Below are positions 9,137-17,670 of a stretch of DNA of 64,000 nt, piece by piece. A program made the position numbers and the translations under genes. Each line of letters opens with the position of its first letter. Position 1 is the first letter of the stretch. Origin of the DNA: CBDCYS01 sp965226185 (lineage in GTDB: Bacteria > Acidobacteriota > Terriglobia > Bryobacterales > UBA6623); the NCBI GenBank assembly GCA_965226185.1, contig CBDDCT010000002.1, positions 310,001-374,000 on the forward strand, written 5' to 3'. The notes beneath the pieces are model-generated. The model did no database searches. It saw only the letters and a list, made by a program, of their open reading frames with translations, and was not told where the DNA came from.

Positions 9137-10297
9137 ATGCGCGCAGCAAGCATGCCGGTGGCAGCGGCGGCTGCCTCGGCGACGAAGCAGCCACAAGTCT
9201 CGATCACGGATCTGGAAACCGTCGCGGTCAGGGAGCCGGCGGGCGGGCGCTCCTATGTGATCCTCACACTGCGGACTGACGCCGGGATTAGCGGCGTTGG
9301 CGAATTGCCCGCCGAACCGGATGCGGCGGCCGCGGCCGCCCGAATCTCGATGGCCAAGAAGGACTTGATCGGCCAGGATGCTCTGGCATACGAAGCCGTG
9401 CATCAAAAACTTGGCCTCGCGGGCCATGCCCCGGGAACGGATGTTTCCGGCGTGCGGGCGGCCGTGAATATGGCGTTGCTGGACGTGCTCGGCAAGCTCA
9501 GCAAGGCCCCGGTTTACGAAGTGCTTGGAGGTCCCACTCGCAACAAGGCGCGGGCGTTTGCACCGCTCCACGGTGACACCGCGAGCGCCCTCGAGCAATC
9601 CATGAGAAGGGCCCGCTCGGCGGGTTATCGCGCCTTTTCCGTTCCTTTGATTATTCCGGAGGGGCCGGCCCGGGGCCGCGCCTTCTATCAAGACGTTCAT
9701 CGTCTGCTGGACAGCCTGCGTCAAGCCGGCGGTGACGATACCGATTTCATTCTGGACTGCGGCGGGGCGGTACCGCCGTCGGAAGCGGCTGGGCTGGCGG
9801 CCGAGCTGGAACCGTTTCATCTGCTCTGGCTCGAGGAGCCCAGCAGCGGAGTCCAGGGGCAGCCGCTGGCCAAGATTTCCGCCGAGAGCACGACACCGGT
9901 CGGATTCGGCCGCGGCTTTTCCGACAATAGCGGCTTCCAGGACCTGCTTCGGATGGACGCGATCGATATTCTGCGGCCGAACCTGGCGCGCCTGGGCATT
10001 TCACGGATCCGCAAAGCGGCCGCGCTTGCCGAGACCTACTATGTGGCGGTTGCGCCGTATCATCGCGGCGGGCCGATCGGTACCGCCGCCGCGCTGCATG
10101 CGGCCGCTTCGATTCCTAACTTCTTCATTCAGGAAGTGCCGTTTCCCGAAGACGACAGGGATGCCCGCATGCGGAGTGAGATTGCCGGTCCGGCCATTGA
10201 AGCGGTCAAGGACGGATTCCTCGAATTGCCGGCCGGTCATGGCCTCGGGGTCACGCTCGATGCGGATGCGATCGAGAAATACCGGGTTGCGGATTAA
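9137..10297 (+). CDS. Enolase-superfamily (mandelate racemase/muconate lactonizing type) protein, atypical active site
   Basis: A 386-residue protein with the two-domain MR/MLE layout: N-terminal capping domain ('VILTLRTDAGISGVGELP'), then barrel. ATG 9137 is preceded by AAAGGAG with good spacing; an in-frame GTG at 9113 lacks a site. Family members bind Mg2+ through three acidic residues and abstract a proton alpha to a carboxylate. Here D207 ('ILDCGG') and E233 ('LWLEEP') are present. The third ligand position reads 'VGFGRGF' instead of the usual GE, and the Lys-x-Lys/Arg position reads 'AFSVPL'. A late His remains ('VAPYHRGGPIG'). It is either catalytically altered or inactive. It sits 41 bases before the next gene, possibly in the same operon. 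Two 15 bp direct repeats (9096-9110, 9113-9127) precede the start. Confidence 0.85.
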   Translation: MRAASMPVAAAAASATKQPQVSITDLETVAVREPAGGRSYVILTLRTDAGISGVGELPAEPDAAAAAARISMAKKDLIGQDALAYEAVHQKLGLAGHAPGTDVSGVRAAVNMALLDVLGKLSKAPVYEVLGGPTRNKARAFAPLHGDTASALEQSMRRARSAGYRAFSVPLIIPEGPARGRAFYQDVHRLLDSLRQAGGDDTDFILDCGGAVPPSEAAGLAAELEPFHLLWLEEPSSGVQGQPLAKISAESTTPVGFGRGFSDNSGFQDLLRMDAIDILRPNLARLGISRIRKAAALAETYYVAVAPYHRGGPIGTAAALHAAASIPNFFIQEVPFPEDDRDARMRSEIAGPAIEAVKDGFLELPAGHGLGVTLDADAIEKYRVAD

Positions 10298-10338
10298 GCC
10301 CCAGTTCGGGCAGCGGCCCGCGGGTGGAGATTGAAACG

Positions 10339-11562
10339 ATGAGTTCCCCCGAAGCAAGAGCGCCCCGCATCATCGTCGTCGATGACGATGCTCTGGTATT
10401 GGGCTCGCTCAAGGGGCTTTTCACGCTCGAAACCGACTACGCGGTGGAGCTGTTCGACGATCCCAGGAAAGCCGTTGATCACCTTGCAAAGAACCCGGTT
10501 GACCTTGTGATCTCCGACTTCTTGATGCCCCAGATGAACGGGCTGGAGTTTCTGAGTGAAGCGCGCCGGCTGCAGCCCGAAGCGGCCCGAATCCTGCTGA
10601 CCGGCTTCGCGGATAAGCAGAACGCGATTCGTGCCATCAACGAAGTCGGCCTCTACCACTATCTGGAAAAGCCCTGGGACAACGGCGACCTGCTGCTCTT
10701 GATCCGAAACGCACTCCAGGAAAAGAGCCTGCGCCGGCAACTGGCGGACAAGGTCAAGGACCTTGACCGGCTCGCGCGCGAACACACGGATTTGACTGAC
10801 AAGCACCGCGGCCTCGAACGAGAAATGGAGATGGCGGCCAATGTGCAGCGAAGTCTGCTGCCGGAAAAATTTCCAGAAGTGGACGGTTTCCAGATCAGTA
10901 CGTTCTACCGTCCCTCCGATGCCGTGGGAGGCGACTATTACGATGTTCACCAAAACGGCGACGGGGCGACCTGGCTGATTTCCGATGTGACCGGCCACGG
11001 TGTGCAGGCCGCCCTGACGAGCATGCTGCTGAAAGCGATCTTTCGTCAATCGGCGGCAAATTTTCAGGATGATCCCAGGGAACTGCTTTCGAAGATGAAC
11101 TCGGAGTTGCACCAATTCCTGCCCGGCGGGATGTTCGCCGCGGCGACGGTTTTCCAGATCGAAGCAGGGAGCCCGGTGGTGCGGGTCGCTAACGCCGGTC
11201 TGCCGTACCCCCTGCTGCTCTCCGCCAACTCCGAAAAAAAGGTGCGGGAAATTCCGCTGGCGGGGCTGCCGCTCGGCTTGTTCCCGGTCGGAACACCCGA
11301 TCATTACGATGCCCGCGAACTCGAGCTGACTTCCGGCGAGGTGCTGCTGGTTTCCTCCGATGGGTTAGGCGAGATTCGCGGGCAAGTGGAAGAGAGAAAG
11401 GAGGAGTTCTTCCAGGATGGGCCGCTGGAGTCGGCTCTGTCGGAACTCAGCGGCAGCGGGGGCCGGCAAATCGTGGAAGGAGTCGTTGAGAAAGCCCTGG
11501 CCTACGGCGGTGACCACGGCGTGCTCGATGACGTAACAGTCGTAGCGGTCGAGCGTGTGTAG
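10339..11562 (+). CDS. Response regulator with SpoIIE-type PP2C phosphatase output domain
   Basis: A 407-residue protein. Residues about 10-125 form a receiver domain: acidic pocket 'IIVVDDDALV', phospho-acceptor Asp in 'LVISDFLMPQMNG', conserved Thr in 'RILLTGFAD' and Lys in 'YLEKPWD'. A coiled-coil linker follows (about 125-175, 'LRRQLADKVKDLDRLAREH'). Residues about 180-405 form a PP2C/SpoIIE serine phosphatase ('SDAVGGDYYDV', 'LISDVTGHGVQAALTS', 'LLVSSDGLGEI'), with the metal-binding Asp residues in GDYYD, DVTGHG and SDG. The family dephosphorylates anti-sigma antagonists or other phosphoproteins in response to a sensor kinase. No partner kinase or anti-sigma factor is adjacent. ATG 10339 is preferred; a GTG at 10324 is in frame. 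Confidence 0.93.
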   Translation: MSSPEARAPRIIVVDDDALVLGSLKGLFTLETDYAVELFDDPRKAVDHLAKNPVDLVISDFLMPQMNGLEFLSEARRLQPEAARILLTGFADKQNAIRAINEVGLYHYLEKPWDNGDLLLLIRNALQEKSLRRQLADKVKDLDRLAREHTDLTDKHRGLEREMEMAANVQRSLLPEKFPEVDGFQISTFYRPSDAVGGDYYDVHQNGDGATWLISDVTGHGVQAALTSMLLKAIFRQSAANFQDDPRELLSKMNSELHQFLPGGMFAAATVFQIEAGSPVVRVANAGLPYPLLLSANSEKKVREIPLAGLPLGLFPVGTPDHYDARELELTSGEVLLVSSDGLGEIRGQVEERKEEFFQDGPLESALSELSGSGGRQIVEGVVEKALAYGGDHGVLDDVTVVAVERV

Positions 11563-11637
11563 CAAGACCCAAACGGACACACCTTGACCGGTGACGGTTG
11601 GGGGACTGAAAAACTCGGGAACAGTCGAGCGCGGGCG

Positions 11638-12111
11638 CTAGAAGTTGAGGCCCAAACGCACGCCCCACCAGTGAGCGGTGTCGCCTCCCGGGGAGGCGAC
11701 GTGATCTCGAAACTCGACCTTGAGCCCCAAACTTTGCCATAGCCACAGATTTACGCCGGCGCCAAAGTTTCCAGAGTTGGCGGTGTTGCCGCGGAAGAAG
11801 AGCGAATACCCGCCAGTGATGTAGGGGTCGATTCGGCGCTTCGAACCGAAGTGATAGTACGCATTTCCGGAGAGCAGGCCGACCGTCCCCCCGAGATCGC
11901 CGCTGGGGCTCAGTCCGCCGATCTCTCCGCCCAACCCAAAACCTCGCGCTAATAGTAACTCTCCGCCGCCGCCGAACTGCAACGTGGAGTCCGTCCGGCC
12001 CGCCACGCTCACCCCTCCTGGAGCGACAAAGAGGTAGCCGTGAGAGTTCTGAGCCGCCGCGGGCGTCAAACCAAGAACGAGAATTGCCAGACTCGGCCAG
12101 AGCAGCCTCAT
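11638..12111 (-). CDS. Small outer-membrane beta-barrel protein
   Basis: A 157-residue protein with a clear signal peptide (MRLLWPSLAILVLGLTPAAAQ). Alternating glycine/aromatic strands follow ('GGGGELLLARGFGLGGEIGG', 'NAYYHFGSKRRIDPYITGGYSLFF'), and it ends in a C-terminal Phe ('GVRLGLNF'), the usual outer-membrane barrel signature. The size suits an eight-stranded barrel of the OmpA/OmpW-like fold. The specific function is unknown. It is transcribed convergently with the response-regulator gene. Confidence 0.8.
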   Translation of the reverse strand: MRLLWPSLAILVLGLTPAAAQNSHGYLFVAPGGVSVAGRTDSTLQFGGGGELLLARGFGLGGEIGGLSPSGDLGGTVGLLSGNAYYHFGSKRRIDPYITGGYSLFFRGNTANSGNFGAGVNLWLWQSLGLKVEFRDHVASPGGDTAHWWGVRLGLNF

Positions 12112-12345
12112 TGCTATTTACTTTAGCGGTGTTCAAGATTTTTGGCCGTTCGATTCACTACGAGCCAGGTATTTCTTCGATCAACACGAGTCCGGCTCGG
12201 CTTCGCACAATCGTTTGGTTCTTCATCAGTACCTCCGATCGGTCCGGCGGGCGTCTCCAGTTGGCTTCGAATTGCGGATCCCCGAGCCTTCGCGGCCAGA
12301 TCACCGGCGTCCGCGACTGGGTGCGTATGCCTCTTGGAGTTGCAT

Positions 12346-12528
12346 CTAGCCCGCATTTCTCACCACCTGACGGCCGAAGCACGCGATAGGTCCGCCATTA
12401 CTTCGTTGCGCTTGCTCGCCGTGCTCGTCGTACTGTCGAGTACGCCTCCGCTCGTCAAGCGGCGCGCGCCTCGTACTGACGGGCCTCTCACGCACTTCGG
12501 CCGTCAGGTGGTGAGAAAAGCGGGCTAG
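12346..12528. repeat. 183 bp element bounded by 34 bp inverted repeats
   Basis: Positions 12346-12379 and 12495-12528 are inverted repeats matching at 33 of 34 bases, both beginning CTAGCCCGC at the outside. The interior has no plausible gene. The right half ('CGTACTGACGGGCCTCTCA' and following) recurs at 13480-13613, and the outer arm recurs at 48126-48165. It looks like a non-autonomous mobile element or a large palindromic intergenic repeat. Confidence 0.8.
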
Positions 12529-12602
12529 TGTCACCGCGCATGATCTCGACGCACCAAAGTCACAGTTCTATAGTAATAGGTATAAAACTATTATGAATAT
12601 AG

Positions 12603-12630
12603 TAGAAAAAGTACAGGAATTATGTATAAT
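12603..12630 (+). promoter_or_regulatory. Candidate sigma-70 promoter for the antiterminator gene
   Basis: A sharply AT-rich island (about 12560-12650) in otherwise GC-rich DNA contains a perfect TATAAT at 12625-12630, with TAGAAA (4 of 6 matches) 16 bases upstream. It would yield a leader of roughly 230 nt before the NusG-like gene. This is a pattern match only. Confidence 0.4.
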
Positions 12631-12735
12631 GATCTCTCGTTTTAGTATTTTGAGCCAACAGGGCGCGGCGGCTGAACCAATGCCGGCACGTTTTCGGCGG
12701 TACTGATCTGCATGCGGTCTCCGTGCAGCTTCTCC

Positions 12736-12770
12736 GCTGGGTCGCGATTGGGACCCAGCCTGCGGTAGCG
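12736..12770 (+). promoter_or_regulatory. Leader hairpin followed by ops-like GCGGTAGCG
   Basis: A perfect 8 bp stem (12736-12743 GCTGGGTC with 12752-12759 GACCCAGC, 8 nt loop) is followed two bases later by GCGGTAGCG (12762-12770). That matches nine bases of the ops pause/RfaH-recruitment core known from enterobacterial polysaccharide operons. It lies about 97 bases upstream of a NusG/RfaH-like gene. A role as an antiterminator recruitment or attenuation site is inference, and a 10-base version also occurs by chance inside the IS element at 13857. Confidence 0.3.
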
Positions 12771-12867
12771 CTATCCCAGAAAAAGTGCTGTTATCTTTAA
12801 GCGCGCTGAAGACTACCGAGAGGCGCCCTTTCGACGCGGTGGCTTGGATGAAGCCCATGGAACGTTT

Positions 12868-13479
12868 ATGAGTTTTGCCGGGAAGCACCAAGTTGAGGGG
12901 CTCTACGACACCCTTCCGCGCCAAATCCACACTCCAACAGTGAGCCAACAAGGACGTGAAGCCTGGTTTGCGCTGCAAGTCAAACCGCGGCACGAGAAGA
13001 GCGTTTCTCTTGCTCTCAAGATGAAGGGCTATGAAGAGTTCCTGCCGTTGTATACGGCCAAACATCGCTGGTCGGACCGCTACAAGGAAGTAAAACGACC
13101 TCTTTTTGCCGGCTATACGTTCTGTTATTTTGACCCTGAACGCCGGTTGCCGATTCTGCAGACGGCCGGAGTCAGAGCGATCATTGGCTTTGGCGATGGA
13201 CCGATTGCGGTCAACGAACAAGAGATCGAGGCCATTCAGGCTATCATTCAGTCCGGGCTGTCCGCCGTACCCTATCCAGACATCGAAGTCGGTGAAACCG
13301 TTCGGCTGAAAGATGGGCCGCTGTGCGGTTTGGAGGGGGTCCTCAAACAGTACCGCGAATCGGACCGCCTGGTCGTTTCAGTGACGTTGTTGAATCGGTC
13401 CGTGGCGGTTGAGATCGACCGGGCGTGGGTGGACCACGCGCCGGAACGGGCCCATGCTCGGAGAGTCGGCCGCGGTTAG
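12868..13479 (+). CDS. NusG/RfaH-like transcription antiterminator
   Basis: About 203 residues. The NusG N-terminal domain begins 'EAWFALQVKPRHEKSVSLALKMKG' and continues through 'FLPLYTAKHRWSDRYKEVKRPLFAGYTFCYFD', 'VRAIIGFGDGPIAVNEQEIEAIQ'. It is followed by a KOW-like C-terminal segment ('VGETVRLKDGPLCGLEGVL'). Length and the lack of a classical NusG context fit the specialised paralogues (RfaH, UpxY, LoaP) that let RNA polymerase read through long polysaccharide operons. The position at the head of an EPS locus supports this. ATG 12868 is chosen (GGAACG upstream); a TTG at 12844 is an alternative. Its natural downstream operon starts only at 17671, because a defence gene and an IS element lie in between. 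Confidence 0.88.
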   Translation: MSFAGKHQVEGLYDTLPRQIHTPTVSQQGREAWFALQVKPRHEKSVSLALKMKGYEEFLPLYTAKHRWSDRYKEVKRPLFAGYTFCYFDPERRLPILQTAGVRAIIGFGDGPIAVNEQEIEAIQAIIQSGLSAVPYPDIEVGETVRLKDGPLCGLEGVLKQYRESDRLVVSVTLLNRSVAVEIDRAWVDHAPERAHARRVGRG

Positions 13480-13613
13480 CGCGCTTCGCAGTGCTTGCTT
13501 CTCGTGCTCAGCCAACTGTTCAAGTATGCCCGCGGGCGACAATCGGCGACCTTTCGTACTGACGGGCCTCTCACGCACTTCGCTCCGGCACGTGGTGAGA
13601 ATGCAGGCTGGCG
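13480..13613. repeat. Diverged copy of the 12346-12528 repeat
   Basis: This shares the block 'CGTACTGACGGGCCTCTCA' plus 'CGCACTTCG' and the 'GTGGTGAGAA' end with 12346-12528. Its left half resembles that element's interior ('CTTCGCAGTGCTTGCTTC'). It directly follows the NusG-like stop codon, so the antiterminator gene is bracketed by two members of one repeat family. Confidence 0.6.
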
Positions 13614-13809
13614 ACCGAGGTGTTTGGGCATGACGCTAGAGGAATGAGATGACACTCACGGGTAAGTAAACATGCATGCAGAAGACAGAACGCTTGGCTT
13701 GTTGTTTGAAATCACGGTGCGATTGCTGGTTCCGTTGTTCCAGAGACCATATGTCTGGAAGCAGGAGAAAAACTGGGAACCGCTGTGGGACTCAATCAGG
13801 ACTGTTGCA

Positions 13810-15610
13810 CCTGAATTATGCACAGATTCGGCGTAGCCATCGCCGATGGAGTTGTGGCGGTAGCGGCAGTCGTGTCAACTCAGTGATTTAGCAAGTCGTC
13901 TTTTCCTCTGTTTCCCTCCCTGTTTGAGCCGCCTGCCAATCCCGGCGGGCAAAAGCGGGCGGGCAAGCGGCGTGTTCCCAGTACGTTGCGGCGAGTGCAT
14001 GAAATTTTATGCATGGAGCGCCCCTCAACTCAGCGCACCCTCCACCACCGGCGCGAAGCTCGATCCCGGTGGCCCCATCGCCCGCAGCCGCCGCATCAGC
14101 CGTTCAAACAGGCCCTTTTCCTCATAATGATCGCTGTAGCTGACACCCGTTCTGCCGGCGTGCCGCCAGATCTTGGCCGCCACGAACAGAAAGCGCAGCC
14201 GCGCCGTCGCCAGGGTGGTGTGCCGCAGTGTCTCCACGCTGGCTTGGGCTTCGCGGTTGAACAGCAGCAGCCAGCAGTTGAGGTTGTAGGCCAGCATGGC
14301 CAGCTGAAAGTGATTGCGGTTCATGTCAAAGCGGCGCGAGGGATGGGCCGCCAGCCCGGCGTCGTTGTTGGCCTCCTTGATGAGGTTCTCGGCTGCGGCG
14401 CGCTGATTGTAAAACCACACCACCGCCGCGATCGGTTCGGCCAGGTTGGTGACAAACACGCGGTAGGTGTAAGCGCTGGTGGCAAACAGCTGGTATTGCT
14501 CGGCCGCGCCGGCCGCGGGTTCGTTTTCGTAACGCAGCGCCAGGAAACGACAGGCCCGCGCCCAGCCCTGCGGCTGGTAGAGGAATTCGCATTCCGCATC
14601 CGCATCGCTGTGGGGCGAGGGCTTCCAGGCCGCTTGCTGCAACTGCTCGACCAGCCGCCTGGTCTTGCGCGCCACGATGACGAACTGACAAGCCGCCTTT
14701 TCATAGGCCTCCACCGCCTCCCAGCAATAAAACCCGGAATCGGCCCGCGCCAGGATTTTCTTCACGCCGTGCGGCAAAGCCCGAAAGGCGCTCTCGAGGT
14801 GGGCGGCGATCTGCCGGCCCGTGGGCCGGTCGCCGTTGCGCAACCCGCCCATCAGGTATTCGCGCGTCTCGGCCAGGAAAGTCAGTATCGGCTGGTAGCT
14901 GCGCTTGCCCTTGTTCTTGGGGTTGTAACTCTTGCGCCCGCCCATCTGGCGGCCGTAGAGCGTGTGCATGGTGGTGTCGGTGTCCAGCGTCACCGTCTCC
15001 AATTTCACCTGGGCCGCGGCCCAGACTCGTTCCCGCAGCTGGCGCTGAATGGAAAGGATCTGCTTCGCCACGTTGAGGTGCAGCGAGGCCAGAAAGCGCC
15101 ACAGCGTGGACTGCGGCGGCAGACGCGTCACTTGCAAGATGCCGGTCAAGATGGGGTCGCGGGCGATGAAGCGGAGTTGGTTCAGCCGCGCAAAGCCGAC
15201 ATAGAGGCCCAGCACGAGGGCCAGCACAAACTGGTAGAGGCTCATCACACGGGTGATTCGTTTGTTCGTGATGGTTTCTTCCAGCAGCGCCTGGAAGCCG
15301 AGTTTTTCGAGCAGGGTGGCGACGGGCAGCAAGCCGCCGTAGGGAGTCAGATTCTTGCCGCGGAAGTGATAAGGCGTGGCAGCCCCGATTTTATTGGGCC
15401 GCGGGGCCCTCGCGCCCCGGCCTTGTTTGACGGGCCTTCGGGAGCTATGCTGTTTTCGCTTGGTAACCATTTGGGTGACCTCCTTGGGGTTGACTGGCGA
15501 AGCTGAAATCTTTGCCAGCCTACCTTATTACCCCATGTTTTCGGGGGTCCCCCAAATGGCCCCTGGCGGCTCAGCCCTCCTCCGGTGCACCCCGCAGTGC
15601 ATAATTCAGG
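13810..15610 (-). mobile_element. Complete IS1380-family insertion sequence (1,801 bp)
   Basis: The ends are perfect 14 bp inverted repeats, CCTGAATTATGCAC at 13810-13823 and its complement at 15597-15610. They are flanked on both sides by TTGCA (13805-13809 and 15611-15615), a 5 bp target duplication. The element contains one transposase gene read on the minus strand. About 215 bp (left) and 140 bp (right) of non-coding sequence lie inside the ends. Intact ends, intact transposase and an exact duplication suggest a recent insertion. Confidence 0.93.
14025..15470 (-). CDS. IS1380-family transposase
   Basis: A 481-residue DDE transposase with no frame damage. It has the first Asp region 'VTLDTDTTMHTLYG', the second Asp in 'ILARADSGFYCWEA', and the Glu region 'WFYNQRAAAENLIKEANND' characteristic of IS1380. 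It then shows 'FQLAMLAYNLNCWLLLFNRE'. A strong ribosome site (AAGGAGG) precedes the ATG at 15470. It is transcribed opposite to the interrupted host gene. Confidence 0.95.
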   Translation of the reverse strand: MVTKRKQHSSRRPVKQGRGARAPRPNKIGAATPYHFRGKNLTPYGGLLPVATLLEKLGFQALLEETITNKRITRVMSLYQFVLALVLGLYVGFARLNQLRFIARDPILTGILQVTRLPPQSTLWRFLASLHLNVAKQILSIQRQLRERVWAAAQVKLETVTLDTDTTMHTLYGRQMGGRKSYNPKNKGKRSYQPILTFLAETREYLMGGLRNGDRPTGRQIAAHLESAFRALPHGVKKILARADSGFYCWEAVEAYEKAACQFVIVARKTRRLVEQLQQAAWKPSPHSDADAECEFLYQPQGWARACRFLALRYENEPAAGAAEQYQLFATSAYTYRVFVTNLAEPIAAVVWFYNQRAAAENLIKEANNDAGLAAHPSRRFDMNRNHFQLAMLAYNLNCWLLLFNREAQASVETLRHTTLATARLRFLFVAAKIWRHAGRTGVSYSDHYEEKGLFERLMRRLRAMGPPGSSFAPVVEGALS

Positions 15611-17670
15611 TTGCAGACCGACGGCTGGACGGGGGAACTATCCGACCACATTTCCTGGGCGCGATTGTGCTGGAGCAACTGAAGACCGAGACGGGGGAAG
15701 TGGACGCGAGGCAGGTGATCGATGGACAACAACGTCTGACAACCCTGCAACTCGTTGTTGCGGTACTCCGCGACATTTGCGAAGCCAAGGGCTCGAAGGA
15801 CTACCAAGAATCATTTGAGCGCCTATCCGAGAATCATGTGCCGTCCAAGAAGACCCCGGAGAGCATTTTCAAAGTCTGGCCGACCAACGTCGACCGGGAG
15901 CACTTCCGCAGGACAATGACCGCTGGTTCTCTTGAAGCGTTGGCAGAACAATACGACCTCGTGGCCAGCACGAATGACTACGGCCACTTGATTCCCAACT
16001 GTTACAAGTATTTCCACGATCAGGTTCTAGAATGGCTTGGCGACGCGAAGGGCGACGCTCTGGACGACAAGTTCGGCATATTGTACGACGCGATTCGGCA
16101 AGACCTGGTTCTGGTCGTCGTCGACCTCGGTGACAGTGACGATCCTCAGCTGATCTTTGAGACGCTAAACGCGCTTGGCGCGCCTTTACAACCCGCGGAC
16201 CTGGTCAAGAATTTCCTGTTCCACTGGGCGGAGCGCCAAGGGGCAAAGACACCCGACCTATACGAGCAGATGTGGCGGCCATTCGATGACGATGTCTCCT
16301 ACTGGCGAGTCGAAATACGACAGGGCCGTCTCAAGTGGCCCCGCATAGACCAGTTCCTCGCACACTATTTGACGTTGCTACGCAAAGACGTGGTGAGCAT
16401 GACCCAGTTGTTCGGTGAATTCCGTCAGCATTTTAACAATGGCGGCGATGTCTCGGCGGAATTCCACATTCGCCAACTGCGAAGCTACGCGGACGTTTAT
16501 CGTGGCTTTGATCAATACCCGGAAGATTCGCGCGAGGGGCTGTTCTTCTACAGGCTGGAAGCCCTCGACACCAACATGGCCATTCCCGTTTTACTTGAGG
16601 TGCTTCGGAAACCAGGTTCCGATGAGGATAAGCTTCTGTTTCTGGATTACCTGGAATCATACCTGGTGCGCCGGGCTGTGTGCTGCCTCACTTACAAGAA
16701 TTACAACCGCATCTTCGTGGACCTGATCAAGTATCTGGACTCCAGAAGCTTCTCATCGTCCGAATTAATGAAGTTCCTGCTGACCCGTAAGGGTGAAAGT
16801 TCTGAATGGCCGAGGGACGACCAGTTGCGAAGCGCTTTTTGTGAATCCCCAATCTACAAAACGATGAAGCAGTCCCGATCAAGAATGGTGCTTGAGGCAA
16901 TCGAGCGGGCAATACGCAACGGAAAGTCGGAAAACATATCTGTTCGGGAGAAGCTGACCATTGAGCACATCATGCCGCAGGAGTGGCGGCCCAATTGGCC
17001 CATGCCGGATCACACAAGCATGGAGGATGAGATGACGCGTGACGAGGCGCTTCATCGTTTCGGCAACCTTACGCTTGTCACCAAGAAGCTCAACCCATCC
17101 CTTTCAAACGCCCAATGGCCGGAGAAGAAGGCGGCGATCATGGAGCACAGTGCGCTCGCCATGAACCGGGAGCTGCGGGATGTTACGTGGTGGAACGAGA
17201 ACGCGATTGCTGATCGTGGGGAGAAGATGTTCAGGCTCGTTCTGAAGATCTGGCCGAGACCCTCAGCTATGACGGTTCTTGATGCCCATGAAGAGGCGAA
17301 GTCTGAGGCAAAGAATGGACAGAGAGGCCGGCGATCGGCCTATACGGGCCGAACTATCCATTTCCAGAAGAAAACTAAACCTGCCAATCCGTTTCGTGCG
17401 GGGTCGGCGCTTTATTGGGCCTATGAGGATCTGAGGGACGGTATCGCATTCGATCGTTGGCGGGCGCTAGATACCGTGAATCCGAAACAGTATGGAGCAC
17501 GCCGCCTTTATCTCGCCAACTGGATTCGAGATGGCATCGTGACCGTTCGGTAGGTATTTGCACAACGTCACCGAAGTCGGGTGACGTCGTGATAGACATC
17601 ATCGACTTTGACGGGCCCATTAGTGTTGCGCGGACTTCCGTTGATTGTCTTGAGAGAGGCCGGAGATTAA

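Larger units (their letters stand above)
13672..17553 (+). pseudogene. DUF262/DUF1524 (GmrSD-like) restriction endonuclease gene interrupted by an IS
   Basis: The 5' part (13672-13809, 46 codons) encodes the DUF262 start, including 'LLVPLFQRPYVWKQEKNWEP'. The 3' part (15616-17553) resumes with 'RPHFLGAIVLEQL' and the DUF262 motif DGQQRLTTLQ (15721-15750). It ends with a DUF1524 His-Asn nuclease region ('LTIEHIMPQEW', 'HRFGNLTLVTKKLN', 'LSNAQW') and about 90 further residues of unknown type. Removing 13810-15610 plus one copy of the 5 bp duplication joins GTT-GCA to GAC in frame and gives a 691-residue protein, the normal size for single-chain GmrSD homologues. Known relatives cut modified phage DNA (GmrSD, BrxU, SspE). 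The downstream piece remains open from within the IS end, but lacks the N-terminal motif. Disruption is certain from sequence; the defence role is family inference. Confidence 0.92.

Noticed and set aside
9030..9820. Long minus-strand extension of the second isomerase fragment
   Set aside because: It is antisense to the enolase-family gene and has no family similarity beyond position 9028.
13857..13866. GGCGGTAGCG, a perfect ops core, inside the IS left end
   Set aside because: It lies in mobile DNA, and its occurrence shows the short motif can arise by chance. It is therefore not used as evidence of a regulatory site.
13986..15506. 506-codon plus-strand frame across the IS element
   Set aside because: It is antisense of the transposase gene. 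The transposase carries clear DDE motifs and a ribosome-binding site; this frame does not.
15376..15615. Start of the downstream DUF262 frame inside the IS
   Set aside because: The first ~80 codons are IS end sequence. They are an accident of the insertion, not part of the defence protein.
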